The notes under the pieces were generated by a model that saw nothing but the letters and a program-made list of their open reading frames with translations, was not told the origin of the DNA and did not search any database. From Paraconiothyrium sp. Pb-2020 (Eukaryota; Ascomycota; Dothideomycetes; Pleosporales; Didymosphaeriaceae), in the NCBI GenBank assembly GCA_022419385.1, contig JAJUBI010000004.1, positions 434,001 to 498,000 of the forward strand: a stretch of DNA of 64,000 bases. Direction: 5' to 3'. Below are positions 9,780-20,261 of this stretch, in pieces; position 1 is the stretch's first letter, and every line of letters starts with the position of its first letter. A program made the translations under genes and the position numbers.

Positions 9780-12441
9780 CTACAGCTTCAAATCTCGGCT
9801 AGCTCCCTCAATGTCCACATTGACAACAATGTCGATGTGCTGTGTCGACTGGCCAAATGAGAAGTCATACCTCCCGTTGTCGACCTTCCACTTGTAGCTC
9901 GTCTGGTCGAAGTAGGCGAAGTCCTTCAGCTCTATTGTGAGCGTAACCTGCTCCTCCCTTCCGGCTTCTAAGAATACTTTCCTGAATGCAACCAATGTCT
10001 TGAGTGGATGTTCGGAAGATTTCTTGGACCTGCCAACGTAGAGTTGTGCAACGGTGGCGCCGGCTTGTTTTCCAGTGTTGAAAACAACAACTTCAGCTGT
10101 GAATGTGCCGTTTGACGCTTGCGAAACCCTGGCATCCTTGAGGCTGAAAGTGGTGTAAGAGAGACCGAAACCAAAAGGAAATAGAACCTTGTCTTGCGAG
10201 ATGCGGTCATAATGGCGATATCCAACGAAGACGCCCTCTTCATACTTGACCGTAAGTTGGCCATCCTTCTTCTCGCCTGGAAAATTGCCGTAGGCGGGTG
10301 AGTCCTCAATTCGCTTAGGCCAGGACACAGGAAGTCTACCGGATGGGTTGATGGCACCAGAGAGAACATCTGCGATTGCGTTTCCAGCCTCTTGTCCCGG
10401 GAACCACGCTTGCACCACAGCAGAGACCTTTGAAAGCCAAGGCATATCAACAACTACCCCAGTAGAATTTACGACAATCGTCTTTGCATTAGCAGCCGCA
10501 ACAGCTTCCACAAGCTTGTCCTGAGAGCGGTCCTTGTTTGGAAGATGAAAAGATGCTTGATCTTGACCTTCTGTTTCCCACACAGGAGTGTGGCCCGTGA
10601 ACACGATCGCATAATCGCACTCTTTGGCGACGTCCACTGCTTGAGAGATGAGATCTTTGTCGTGTTCTGTTGCGTACATAAAGCCCATTCGGAAGCCTGG
10701 CATGCCAGCCAAAATTCCCCCGAAATCAGATCCCTCTTTGCCCGGCGCTTCGGATTCGATGCGAATGTTGTATGGCTGGCCTGCTGTGAAGGAGTAGGTG
10801 AATTCAGTCTCTGGATTTCCTCCAAACAAGAATCCCATGCTATCGTTCGTGCTCTGCTTTTGCTCAAACACCATTTTGTTGTTGATCTTCACACGACTAG
10901 GTCCAATCCCAGAGCCTGCTATGTAGTGTTCGCCGGTTTGCTTGGGAACAAAGGTGGTCGTTAACACAAGATCCTTCCACTTCACATCATCGTTGAAAAG
11001 GCCAGTAAAAGCGGCCTCCTTATGACCGTGCAGTGTCAAGGTTGGTCTGCCACCTTTGCCGGCCTCGAAAGCTTCGAGAGTCCATCCAGGCCTTCCCTCT
11101 GAGTCCGTACAGCCTGCTGCCAGAGGGGGCAAGAGACGATAAGTATGAGCACCTCAGAAATTGTCAGACCATGACTTCCACAGACGTATGAACTAACTTA
11201 CCTTGCGCAAACTTGAATTCTACGTCATCGCCATAGGTGTTGTGCATGCCCTCCCAGGGTGAGATTCGGTAATGAGAGTGTAAGGAAGCGCTTCCGCCGC
11301 CATGGATCAAAGCCTCTTTCGCAAGACCGAGCATCGCAATCTTCTTGCCCTTCACCTGGTCTTTCTTCAGAGGAAGCACGCCGTTCTCGTTCCTGAGAAG
11401 AACGAGTCCTTGTCCGCCAACATTCCGGATGAGTTTTCGGTGCTCTGGTCTATCTTCGGATCGCTCAGGGGGAATCTTGGGGTCCTTGAAAGCCCCGATC
11501 TTCCAGATCAGGTCCAGAACGTTTCTCACGCGGTCGTTGATCGTTTCCTCGGTCACTTCGCCGTCCTTGATAGCATCTTTCACACCTTTGTACGTTCGAT
11601 GACGCGTAGGACCTGGCATCTCGAGGTCAAGCCCGGCGTTGAGCGAGTCCGCCGTGGAGTTGGTACCTCCCCAGTCACTCATCACCAGACCTTTCCAGCC
11701 CCACTCCCCTCGAAGAACTTTTTCCAGGAGAAACTTGCTAGCATCTGCGTGAGTACCGTTGACCTGGTTGTATGAAGTCATGAAGGCCCAGGGATTAGCT
11801 TCCTTGACGGCAATCTCGAAGGGCTTCAAGTAAATCTCTCGCAAAGCGCGCTCTGATATGACTTCGTTCACAGTCAAACGGTCGGTTTCTTGCTCGTTCG
11901 CAGCGAAATGTTTGCATGTACCGGCTACTCCCTTCTCTTGCAGCCCGATCACATATTGCGCAGCAAGTTTGCCGGTAAGAAGGGGGTCCTCGGAAAAGCT
12001 TTCGAAGTTTCTCCCCCCGAGCGGGTGTCTGTGGTTACACATGGTGGGCCCAAGCCTTGGTGAAGTTAGATCTCACTGCAAATATGACATGTTGGCGAAC
12101 GTACAGCACTCGAGCACCCTTACTTTGTGTCTCCTCGGCAAGGGCATTGCCGACTTGTCTGATAAGTTCGGGGTCCCAAGTGGATGCCGAACAGCACGAG
12201 GCTGGAAAGCATGCCGCTCGTGTTCCGCCACTGAACGTCTCGCCCCGGGCACCGTTGGGGCCGTCAGATACCTGGTGATGTCAAACTGCAATCCTGCCTT
12301 GATAATCAGCTAATGTACCTTTATTGCCGGCACACCCTTCTCCGCAACTGGTACAGTCTGCCAAAAATCCTTTCCAGCAAGAAGAGACACCTTTTCTTCC
12401 AGAGTCAGGGTGTGGAGAATATCCTCAACGTTCGCATTCAT
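9780..12441 (-). CDS. GH3 beta-glucosidase with PA14 domain, probably intracellular
   Basis: It hydrolyses beta-glucosides and cello-oligosaccharides from the non-reducing end. Four exons were rebuilt: 12441-12319, 12271-12105, 12055-11202 and 11152-9780 (838 residues, close to fungal BglI-type enzymes). All joins keep phase and recover family sequence: PAIK/VSDGPNGARGE, ARVL/LGPTMCNHRHPLGGRNF and KFAQG/AHTYRLLPPLAAGCTDSEG. The GH3 N-domain carries KHFAANEQETDR and the nucleophile Asp near residue 224 in GLVMSDWGGTNS. A PA14 domain interrupts the second GH3 domain (GHKEAAFTGLFNDDVKWKD to KINNKMVFEQ). The C-terminal fibronectin-III-like part includes FGFGLSYTTF and LVAFRKVFLEAG. There is no signal peptide, which fits the intracellular group. 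It is upstream of the regulator on the same strand. Confidence 0.95.
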
Positions 12442-13123
12442 CTTGGCTATCCGCAGATGCAACAGACGATACGGAAAGACAATCTGATGTGACTCAAAAC
12501 CACAGGCAAGGGGCTTGAGCACTGTATTGAGGGGTATCCGCAACCTGCTTGAGACTGGCGTCGGTTGCCAATAGCCTTTATACACCATCGACACTTCGAT
12601 AGCCCCGGCCGTCTGGCCCGCAACTCCGCGACGTCCCTAGCTGTGGAGTGCTCAAGGTATACACGATTGGACGCGGCGATCCGATATGGCTAGCCCGATA
12701 TCAAGCGTGACCGAAGTTCACCCATCAGACTGCCTATTGGGCGTAAGGCCGAGAGCCGAGCCGTAGAGGAAGCGATGATATCCCGATGATTCTCCATCAC
12801 AGAAGACTGGACGTCAGCAGATGCGCGTAAGAGGTGTCCTTAAGGATACCTGGGTACCGTTGGGAAATACGACTTGCGGGGTCGTGTAGCGATGCAGTTC
12901 ACGTGCCAAGCTGACGGAAATACTCGTACTGTGGTGCTATGAGCACCCAATGGGCTTACTAAGATAAGTGCACACGCCACCCCACGTGCGCTAGGTTGCA
13001 CCTGCACTTGGTCATATGTAGGAATATTTATCGTCCCCGTTCCCCCTCTAAAAGTACATATGTAGAGTCCGCTCGCTAACATTATTTCTTACTTGTTGCT
13101 TTGTTTTGTGGCGCCCTGACACA
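12442..13123. other. Divergent promoter between the glucosidase and the FAR-17a-like gene
   Basis: Neither strand shows a gene here. The stretch should carry control signals for both flanking genes. I found no clear repeat or long palindrome. Confidence 0.5.
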
Positions 13124-14576
13124 ATGAGTGCATCTCGAGTAGCTGCCGAGCTGAAACGGCGGCACCCGTTGCAAAGGTTCAACGCACCCGGCACAGGAGT
13201 ATCAGGCGCAACACACGTATGTTTCATTACGCGTAGCTATCACGCGATCCGATCTGATGCTTGATGACTAGGTTGTTGGCCTCATAAGCTTCTACCGCTC
13301 GTTCAAATTGTATGACAATCCTTTCCGTAGGCCCGAGCAAGCGCAGACGCTAAGATTATCGCAGCCTCGTTGACAACCCTAATATTATTGTACGAGAAAC
13401 ATGCTTGAATTGTCCCTTTATGGAGGCCTATGAGCCCGACTTTCTAACCTCCTCCCATTCCTCTGCCCCATCCGGTCCTCCTTGAGACCCTACTTTTAAT
13501 TCTCTCTTTCTATGATTTGATCATTGCCGGCCCCATTCATCGTACACCATACTAAATCATACCTTACCCAACCTCATGAGTCGTCATCTTCAGTCGTCAT
13601 TTTTGTGCAAGTCTCTAAAACCATTAAGCCAAGATTCACCGCCGAAGTCTACTCCCCATGCCTACTAACTCCTCTCACAGAATGACTCATTCGGTTGGCA
13701 CCTCCAGTATCTCACCGTTCTTGGTCTCTCAATCTCAACAACATGTTTCGGCACCGGCCTGCTCGCAGACACAACAGGCTCACAACGATTGTTCACCATC
13801 AAGAACTACCTTGCACTCGTCGCCGCGCCGATAGAGATTCTTATTAGCATACTTTACTGGGGGCTGCGAGCCGTACGCACCTCGTCCCTGCTGTTAACAC
13901 ATATGCGGGTACTGAATATAGACAGATTGACCCGAAGCTTGTCATCCCGCCTGATCTGCCTACGCCACCTATAATAGCTGATTTAGGCTTTCACCGTATG
14001 GAATTCCTCTTGTGTTATGGATCGGAACCCTATGGCTAATTTGTCCACATAGTCTTCCCATCTCTATTGCTCTCGCTGGACGGCCTCCTCCTCTCGCCTC
14101 CCTGGCCTAGCAGCCCCATCAACCCGCGCGCCTCCCTTCTCTCCTTGATCTCCTCCACCGTGATCGCTTTCCTCTACTGGTTTTGGATCGAACTGTGCTA
14201 CTCGCGAAACGGTGCGTCTACCTCTAGTTTCCGACTAAGCACGCCATTTTCCAAAACTATTGCACGCCAAACTCTTAAAAGTTCTTCACGTGTCCCTATA
14301 ATCTCCTCCAGCTGACTGGCACCGCACCGAGCCGACCAATGCCCCTCGACAACCTCTAACCCCCTACCCCATACTCCGACTGATCACTTACTCGCAGGCT
14401 TCTACCCCTATCCGATTTTTTCCCTTCTCAACACGCCTCAGCGCATTGGTCTCTTCGCCGCAAGTGGAGTCGCCATGTGGGCCGCGGGGGCCGGACTGCG
14501 CTGGTGCTACCGCGTTATCAACGGCATTGAAGCGGACCTCATGCTTGATTGTCAAGAAGACAAGAAAATGAGGTAG
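13124..14576 (+). CDS. FAR-17a/AIG1-like multi-pass membrane protein
   Basis: Members of this family are multi-pass membrane proteins. Human AIG1 and ADTRP are threonine hydrolases acting on fatty-acid esters of hydroxy fatty acids. Supported exons are 13124-13216, 13272 to about 13320, 13681-13872, 13926-13995, 14053-14211 and 14398-14576. Together they read RRHPLQRFNAPGTGVSGATH, VVGLISFYRSFKLYDNPF, NDSFGWHLQYLTVLGLSIST, ILISILYWGLRA/IDPKLVIPPDLPTPP, FPSLLLSLDGLLLSPPWP, LYWFWIELCYSRNG/FYPYPIF and LFAASGVAMWAAGAGLRWCY. That gives roughly 250 residues and five or six membrane segments. Phases agree at all joins except the second intron (about 13320-13680), where I found no donor in the needed phase. 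That exon end is open. The activity in fungi is not established. Confidence 0.82.
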
Positions 14577-15354
14577 ATGGGACGTCGAAGTGCAATGGTG
14601 AGAACAACAGGGTGTGCATATCGAGAGGGGGAAGAAGAACTGCTTGTCGGCGCGGAAGGAGTCAGTCAAGGTAAAAAGTGACCGCAGTCTGGACGCTGTA
14701 TAGTCGCTGAGTTTAGCTTTAGATACATAGAGTATGTTAGCCCAAATATATATTCACGACACGAGCCGATTCTGCTGATAAACTTGTCCTGTGGCTGGGT
14801 GTTGACGTCTTCTGTAGCTTTGCCTCGGTTTGCTTGTAGCCTGCACCAGGTATCTTGCCAGCTATTCAGTATCATACGCACCACGGAATTGGACGAAACA
14901 TATACCGAAACACCTTCATTAAGCATGCCGTTGCAGTGGAAATTGTACAAGCCCATCAGCCTTGTCTCCATCCATGCTCACAAACAAACCTGGGTAAAGA
15001 AAGCATGCCAAACCTAAGGTCAGGAACCCTCGAAGAAGAATGCAGTCAAAAGCGACTGCTATAGAATGCCCAAACAGTAAGAGATGCCATGAACGTGAAC
15101 CATACTATCTGTACATGATGCCATAAGCCGTGAAACCATAAGCCTGAAATAGAAGGAAACAATTTGCACACATGCTTGTCGCTCTCGCTTACTGAACATG
15201 AAACGTAAAACCAAAACAAGAAGCGAGAGTCGACAGTTGGGTGCTGAGAGCGGTGCCAAGATAGCCAGCAACGAAAGTCACTAAGGCACCGCCCTTCCGT
15301 AGCGTAAGGATGAGTGTAGCTCTGAAAGGCCGTATGGCTAGCCAGCGGTGTCGG
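14577..15354. other. Convergent intergenic region
   Basis: It lies between the 3' ends of the FAR-17a-like and C2H2 genes. It should hold both 3' untranslated regions. No gene is supported on either strand. Confidence 0.5.
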
Positions 15355-16933
15355 TTAAGCTGTGGATGGCGACGGCGGGGCCGTGAGGGTGCGATTGTCG
15401 TCGTCATCCTGGCTCGGGTGGTAGCCATGCATCGGCATGTAAAGCTGATTGTGGTATTGTACGGCAGGATGCTCTTGCGTGAGCCCGTAAGTGAAGGCCT
15501 GGTAATGGTAGGCAGCAGGTTGATGGGCGTGGTGATGCTCGTATGCTGACGCATGGTGGAACGAAGGTGGCATATTCTCTTTGTTCTCAGTCCTGTGTTC
15601 GAATTGGAACGGATGGCGGTTGAAACTCTTGTACGGAGATACAATTGGAGCTGGTGTTGGGGAAAGTTGGTGGTGGAAGCCAGCAGTCAGAGTGTGAAAA
15701 GGCGCAGGCTGGCCGAAAGGTACCTCGTCATCTTGGAAGACCTCGAACCTCCGCTTTCGCTTGGGAGCGCGATCTTCATAGCTGTTCCCGCGACCAGACC
15801 GAGCGTGCTCGTCCTCGTGGCTTCCGCGACCAACACGAGATGGTTGAACGAGAGTAACGCGGCGCTGCCGGCGGGACGCGTTGATGTCCAGATCAACTAG
15901 GGCCGGTCGCGCCAACGAAGGTGTTGGGCTCTCGGCTTTGATCATCTCATCGTCTTCATCATCATAAACAGAGCTCGAAATCCTTCGCTGGCGCTTGAAG
16001 GAGCCTGTGGGCGTAAAGATGAGCTCAGTAGGCTCCACTTCTTGTGAGTTAGTCTCCAACTGTTCAACGACAGAGCTGTCCTTCTTCTGGTTACGCTTGC
16101 GACGCATCTCAGGTGTGGCCGAATCGAAGATGTCCATGCCTGGCCAATAGACGCCCTTGAGCTTGGTGCTCTCGCTAACCGCCATGGTGTCTGCTGAGGC
16201 TGTATCGGCGGGGTCGTCACCAATGGCGTACGAATCCTCACGGACTGCGTTGTGGTATCGGTGGCGCTCGCTCGGGTCCGAATATTCGCTGGATGTGTCG
16301 TAGTCGTTCGTATAGCTGCGGGAGCTTGCACCTGAGCAACGTTAGATCAGGCCTTGTCCATCTGGGGACAACACGCACGTGAATCTGTGCCGGACCAATA
16401 CTGCATATGAGCACCAAACACGCGAGGCGGTCGCTGCCGTAGAACAGGCCCTGGACGGGGCGTCGACGTGGGCGTAACGACGTGCTCGAGTTTGATCAAT
16501 TGCTGCTCGGACAGGCGAGGGTCGAGTAGATTACCCACGGCAGCGCGAGGACGAGCAGGTCGGGCAACCGGCGCCTCGATTTTCGGCGCGGGCGTCTGGC
16601 GGGCTGCGATTGAAATCAGTACTTGTGTACGTTTCGGAGTGAAGCAGGCAGGGCGGTCAAATACGTACCAACAGGCCTCGTCCGCGAGCGGCGTTTGTCC
16701 TTTTGTGTCATCCGGTCCGACATCAGATCCTCGACGTTCCATTCGGCATACCATCGGTCGTAAGACTCGACTAGACGGCGTGCAGCGTCGTCATTGCCGG
16801 AACGAACCTTGATCTTGTAGTAATTGGAAAGGTGGCCCTTGCTGGCAATGTGGGTGAGCAAATGAGATACATCGCTGAAGTTAGGACGCTTGGGGCAAAT
16901 GCTGCAGTGAAGGGGAATGTTGGCGGAGGCCAT
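15355..16933 (-). CDS. C2H2 zinc-finger protein, fungal, function unknown
   Basis: Exons are 16933-16669, 16603-16379 and 16331-15355 (488 residues; phases agree). The N-terminus has one zinc-finger-like unit, LHCSICPKRPNFSDVSHLLTHIASKGHLSN (C-x2-C and spaced His, residues about 9-38 across two blocks), then a helical segment (YDRWYAEWNVEDLMSDRM) and a basic run. Later parts are disordered and basic (KRKRRFEVFQDDEVPFG), with a His/Gln-rich tail (HHASAYEHHHAHQPAAYHY). The second exon has PRAAVGNLLDPRLSEQQLIKLE. A start at 16972 is also possible and would add 13 residues. I chose 16933 because it begins right before the finger. It is probably a nuclear nucleic-acid-binding protein conserved among related fungi. 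I know no assigned role. Confidence 0.75.
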
Positions 16934-17695
16934 GGCCGCCACTGTGGAACGCAGACGCTCAGAACGCAGCACAATGAAGTGAAAAGTGAAAGTGCTGTCC
17001 CTGCAGCGTAGTTGGTGACGAAAGAGAGCGACTTGAAAGGAGCGGGTGGATGTTTGAGAAGGAGAAGAGGTGGTGAAGGAGCAGGATGATAAGCCTAGCT
17101 AGGCTTCCTGGTCACTGCCGTGGCTGTAGCTGCACCATTTACGCGAGGGATGAGGCCCGAGGATTGGAAGTAGGCACAGATGGGTTCTGGGAACAATGGA
17201 GGAAAGAGGCAAGCAATGGAAAGCAAGAGGAGAAGGGTGAGGGACGGTGGATGCCGTTTTCCAGCCCGTACCACGTGGGAGAACTAGCAAGAACGGCAAC
17301 AGTCGGTGTGCTTGACCCAGTGCCCAACTCTTCGGGATAGGAAACGTAGTGAGAGGGACAGTATTCTGTCGTTATGGCAGAATGACAGAAGAACAAGTGC
17401 AGCTTCGATGCACCAAGATGGCGCGTGAGCACGTGGACAATGTTCGCTCGGACGCTCAAGCTCTCGAGTCGTTGGAGGCGCGTTCTGGCCCGCACGCTCA
17501 ACACTCATGGAGCTGTCTATCGGTCCACATGGCTCTCTCACTTCATGGGTCACCAGACATGGGTCACCAGACATCACGGCTATTCAGAGACTTCCTCGCC
17601 TCGTTTATTTGCCTAGGCATCGCTGCACAACATCCCGGGGCATGCAACTGCACCTACGTTAGCTTCATGAAATGGGCAACTGGCCGAGAGACCTA
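16934..17695. other. Promoter region of the C2H2 gene
   Basis: No gene is supported. It contains the 14-base tandem duplication listed at 17544. Long frames here have random composition. Confidence 0.45.
17544..17571. repeat. Tandem 14-base duplication
   Basis: The unit CATGGGTCACCAGA occurs twice head to tail, then CATC restarts it. It lies just past the 3' end of the Rab prenyltransferase gene. Likely a slippage or local duplication with no evident role. Confidence 0.8.
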
Positions 17696-18776
17696 CTACA
17701 CAGGATCTACCTCCGCAAGCCCAGGGTACCTGAGCAGACTGAGTCCCGCTATGCCGAAATGCGTGTGGAACACATCTACCATGTCGCCAGGTCGGTCGGA
17801 CAGACCTCCCAAGTCAGGGTCCTGTGTTTGTTAGCTGCGCCATGAACGTATAGTGTCTTACCCACCTGGCAACCGAGTATGAATGCGGTCAACTTCTCGC
17901 CGTCTATCCAATGCAATTTGTTGATCATAGCGAGACTACTCATCACCCACCAGCTGTAGCACACATCCTCTGTCTTCTCCGGTCTCCCGTTCAATCCACC
18001 ATTCTTGAGCTGCCGTTCGCTCAGCCACGCTCCCAACCTTTCTTGATTGACCAGGTCGAGTCTGTCCGCAATGGTCAACGCGCCCACGCATGTGTAGACT
18101 TGGCCCGAATGGGACTCAGCGCCCGGACTGGTTCCGTACGCGCCGTCAAAGTTGACACAGGAATTGATGTGCTGGACTGCTTTATCCACGTTGACCAGAT
18201 CGAGCAGTCCCATGAGAGACAGGGATAAAAAGGCGTTGAATATGAATCTCGTGTCCTTCTCGCCCCACTCATCGCCAGCAAACGTGCCAGTTTCCGGGTC
18301 CTGGAGACTGGCAATCCCTACATACCGTGAGCAGAGCGATGTCAAGCTACTAGTACAAACATACACTGGCCAATTTTGCGGCGCCCATGCTCCATGTGCG
18401 CTTCAAGCTGGTCAAAAGCGTCCAGCGTCGCGATGATCTGCACGGCGCTGCAAGTGTACAGCATGTGCGCATCGTGTCCCGGTGCAGCACCAAAGCCACC
18501 GCTCTCGTGCAGACAGGAGAAGACGAAGTTGAGAACGCCGTCGCGCGGTAGGGCTTCAGGATGCCCGAGCAGATGCAGGGCGGTCATGCCCCAGTACAGG
18601 CCGTTGAGCCTGAGGTGCTCGGTGAGCCAGTACTCGAGTTCGTCCTTGCGCTGTGGCAGTCAGTGCTATCCTGTGCACACAGCAAACGCTGAAGGCAGAC
18701 GCACAGTATAGAGACTCTGGATGTAGCTGACGTGCTTTTCGACATACAAGCGCGTCTCGGCAGGCAGGGAGGCCAT
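17696..18776 (-). CDS. BET2: Rab geranylgeranyltransferase beta subunit (Bet2)
   Basis: This is the catalytic beta subunit of GGTase-II, which attaches geranylgeranyl groups to C-terminal cysteines of Rab GTPases presented by the Rab escort protein. Exons are 18776-18705, 18650-18365, 18317-17866 and 17821-17696 (311 residues; phases agree). The prenyltransferase alpha/alpha-barrel repeats are clear: ESGGFGAAPGHDAHMLYTCS, DPETGTFAGDEWGEKDTRF, NFDGAYGTSPGAESHSGQVY, LKNGGLNGRPEKTEDVCYSW and GGLSDRPGDMVDVFHTHFG. Zinc ligands are expected in the last two repeats (D and C of EDVCYSWW, H of HTHFG). The protein ends EVDPV, while I recall homologues carrying a few residues more. It is divergent from the RhoGAP gene across a 1.5 kb GC-rich gap. 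Confidence 0.94.
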
Positions 18777-20261
18777 GCCTCGACCAGGCCCAGAGACAAG
18801 AGACATGGCCCTGGCGCTGGGACGGGCAGCGGGTGATGTTCTGCGGTTGTGTGTGGAGCGGAGCCCGGCGCAGAAAGACCATCGCCATGGGCCCGCCGGC
18901 GAGGCTGTTGGCGTCCGCGGATGCCGGGGCCTGAAACCATCTTCGCAGAGGCTTGGCCCTGCTCAGGCGCCCGTTCACACGCAGCGTGTGAGCGGGCGCC
19001 TGGGACTGAGACTGCCGCCGCATGCAGCCAATTCTCCTGCTGCACCGTCGACGCGCTGTCTCTGTGCGTCAGGAGCCCCGTCGCGCATCCATCCACCCAT
19101 CCCTCTACCCACCCACCCGTCCGTTGCTGTCGCTGGCCCCCAACTAGTGCGCCGTAGTATACTTTGTAGAAGCGCGACCTTTGTGCCTGTGCCTGGCGCA
19201 AACGGCCCTGAGCCCGAGCGTCCTCCAGCATCCTCACACGTCGCTGTCGCTGCTGCGCTTCTCCCGTCCCGCAGGCCACGGGACCTATCCAGACGTCTCC
19301 CTGCCGTGAGCCTCTGACTGTTTTTGCCAGTCGCCAGTCGCCAGAGCCTCGACGTTCGACGACCCCCTTCACCGCGCCCTGCCGCACCGCCTGCTGCCAA
19401 ACGCGTCCCGCCGACGGGCCCCCAGCAGCACTCATTTACTGGCAGCGCAGTCGCCGACCTGGACCTCCTTGTACGCAGCCCACGTTGATGGTGCACGCCT
19501 CTTTGTCTTTCTCAGGTCATACTCCCTTGTTCTGGCGCAGGTGAGTGCTTGCCCGACCCAGCGTTAGGACTGCCCCCTCCTTTGTTTCAACACCGTGGCA
19601 GGTCAATGTGGTACCGCAGGTCGGCTATGGCTTCTCGTACTGACAGTAGCAAGCACGCAGCCCTGAACCTCGCGCCAACCCACCGAATCGCCCTTTGAGT
19701 CAACAGCACCCTAACCGTAGGCTGTACGCACTCGTTGGTCGCACAAACGCCGCGTCCGGATCGACAGCGGGATCCCGCAGGCCTGCCGTTGTCCCTGCTC
19801 TACGCAGCATCACACTCGCCCCTCGCTGCGCACGCATTTGTGTGCTCCTGCAGACGGCGGTGCAAAGAGTACTTCTCCACCACCGCACGGTTGCCACGGT
19901 TCGTGCTACCTCCTTCTGGCCTCTAATACTCCCCAGCCCGGAACTACTGCCCGTTTTCTACACACGCTGACAATCATGCGCGATTACAGTCCCCCTAACC
20001 GTGCACCCACTCTCGAATACCGCATACTTCACCAGCCGCATGTCCCCGTGCTCGTAAAGCCGTCTCCTCCTCACCCCACGTACCGCTCGCCTGACCCGAC
20101 CAACTATTTCACTTACTCCAAAGTCGAGGCGCCATATACCGAGGTAATTAGCCCGCCTCCACATATTTCGTCCGCGAAGCAGGAGATTGGAATTACTCTA
20201 TGCCACAGCTGTACTAAGACATACCCAGTCTTGGAGCCCGCCACGGAAATCACTTCGAAAA
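18777..20261. other. GC-rich divergent promoter and leader region
   Basis: It separates the Rab prenyltransferase (-) and RhoGAP (+) genes. Long frames cover both strands (for example 19435-18584 on the minus strand), but they are Arg/Gly/Ala/Gln-rich, overlap one another and show no family features. I read them as GC-driven open frames. It holds the hairpin at 18964 and a CCAYCC-type simple stretch near 19085-19125. Confidence 0.55.
18964..19002. repeat. Strong 17-bp-arm hairpin
   Basis: The left arm CAGGCGCCCGTTCACAC and right arm GTGTGAGCGGGCGCCTG are inverted copies with a single mismatch (T opposite G, a wobble pair in RNA). They enclose the 5-base loop GCAGC. It lies about 190-225 bases before the Rab prenyltransferase start codon, so it may fall in that gene's leader RNA. 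Confidence 0.85.

Noticed and set aside
18584..19435. 283-residue minus-strand frame upstream of and across the Rab prenyltransferase start
   Set aside because: It is Arg/Gly/Ala/Gln-rich, overlaps real exons in another frame, and equally long frames occur on the opposite strand. GC-rich sequence keeps frames open by chance.
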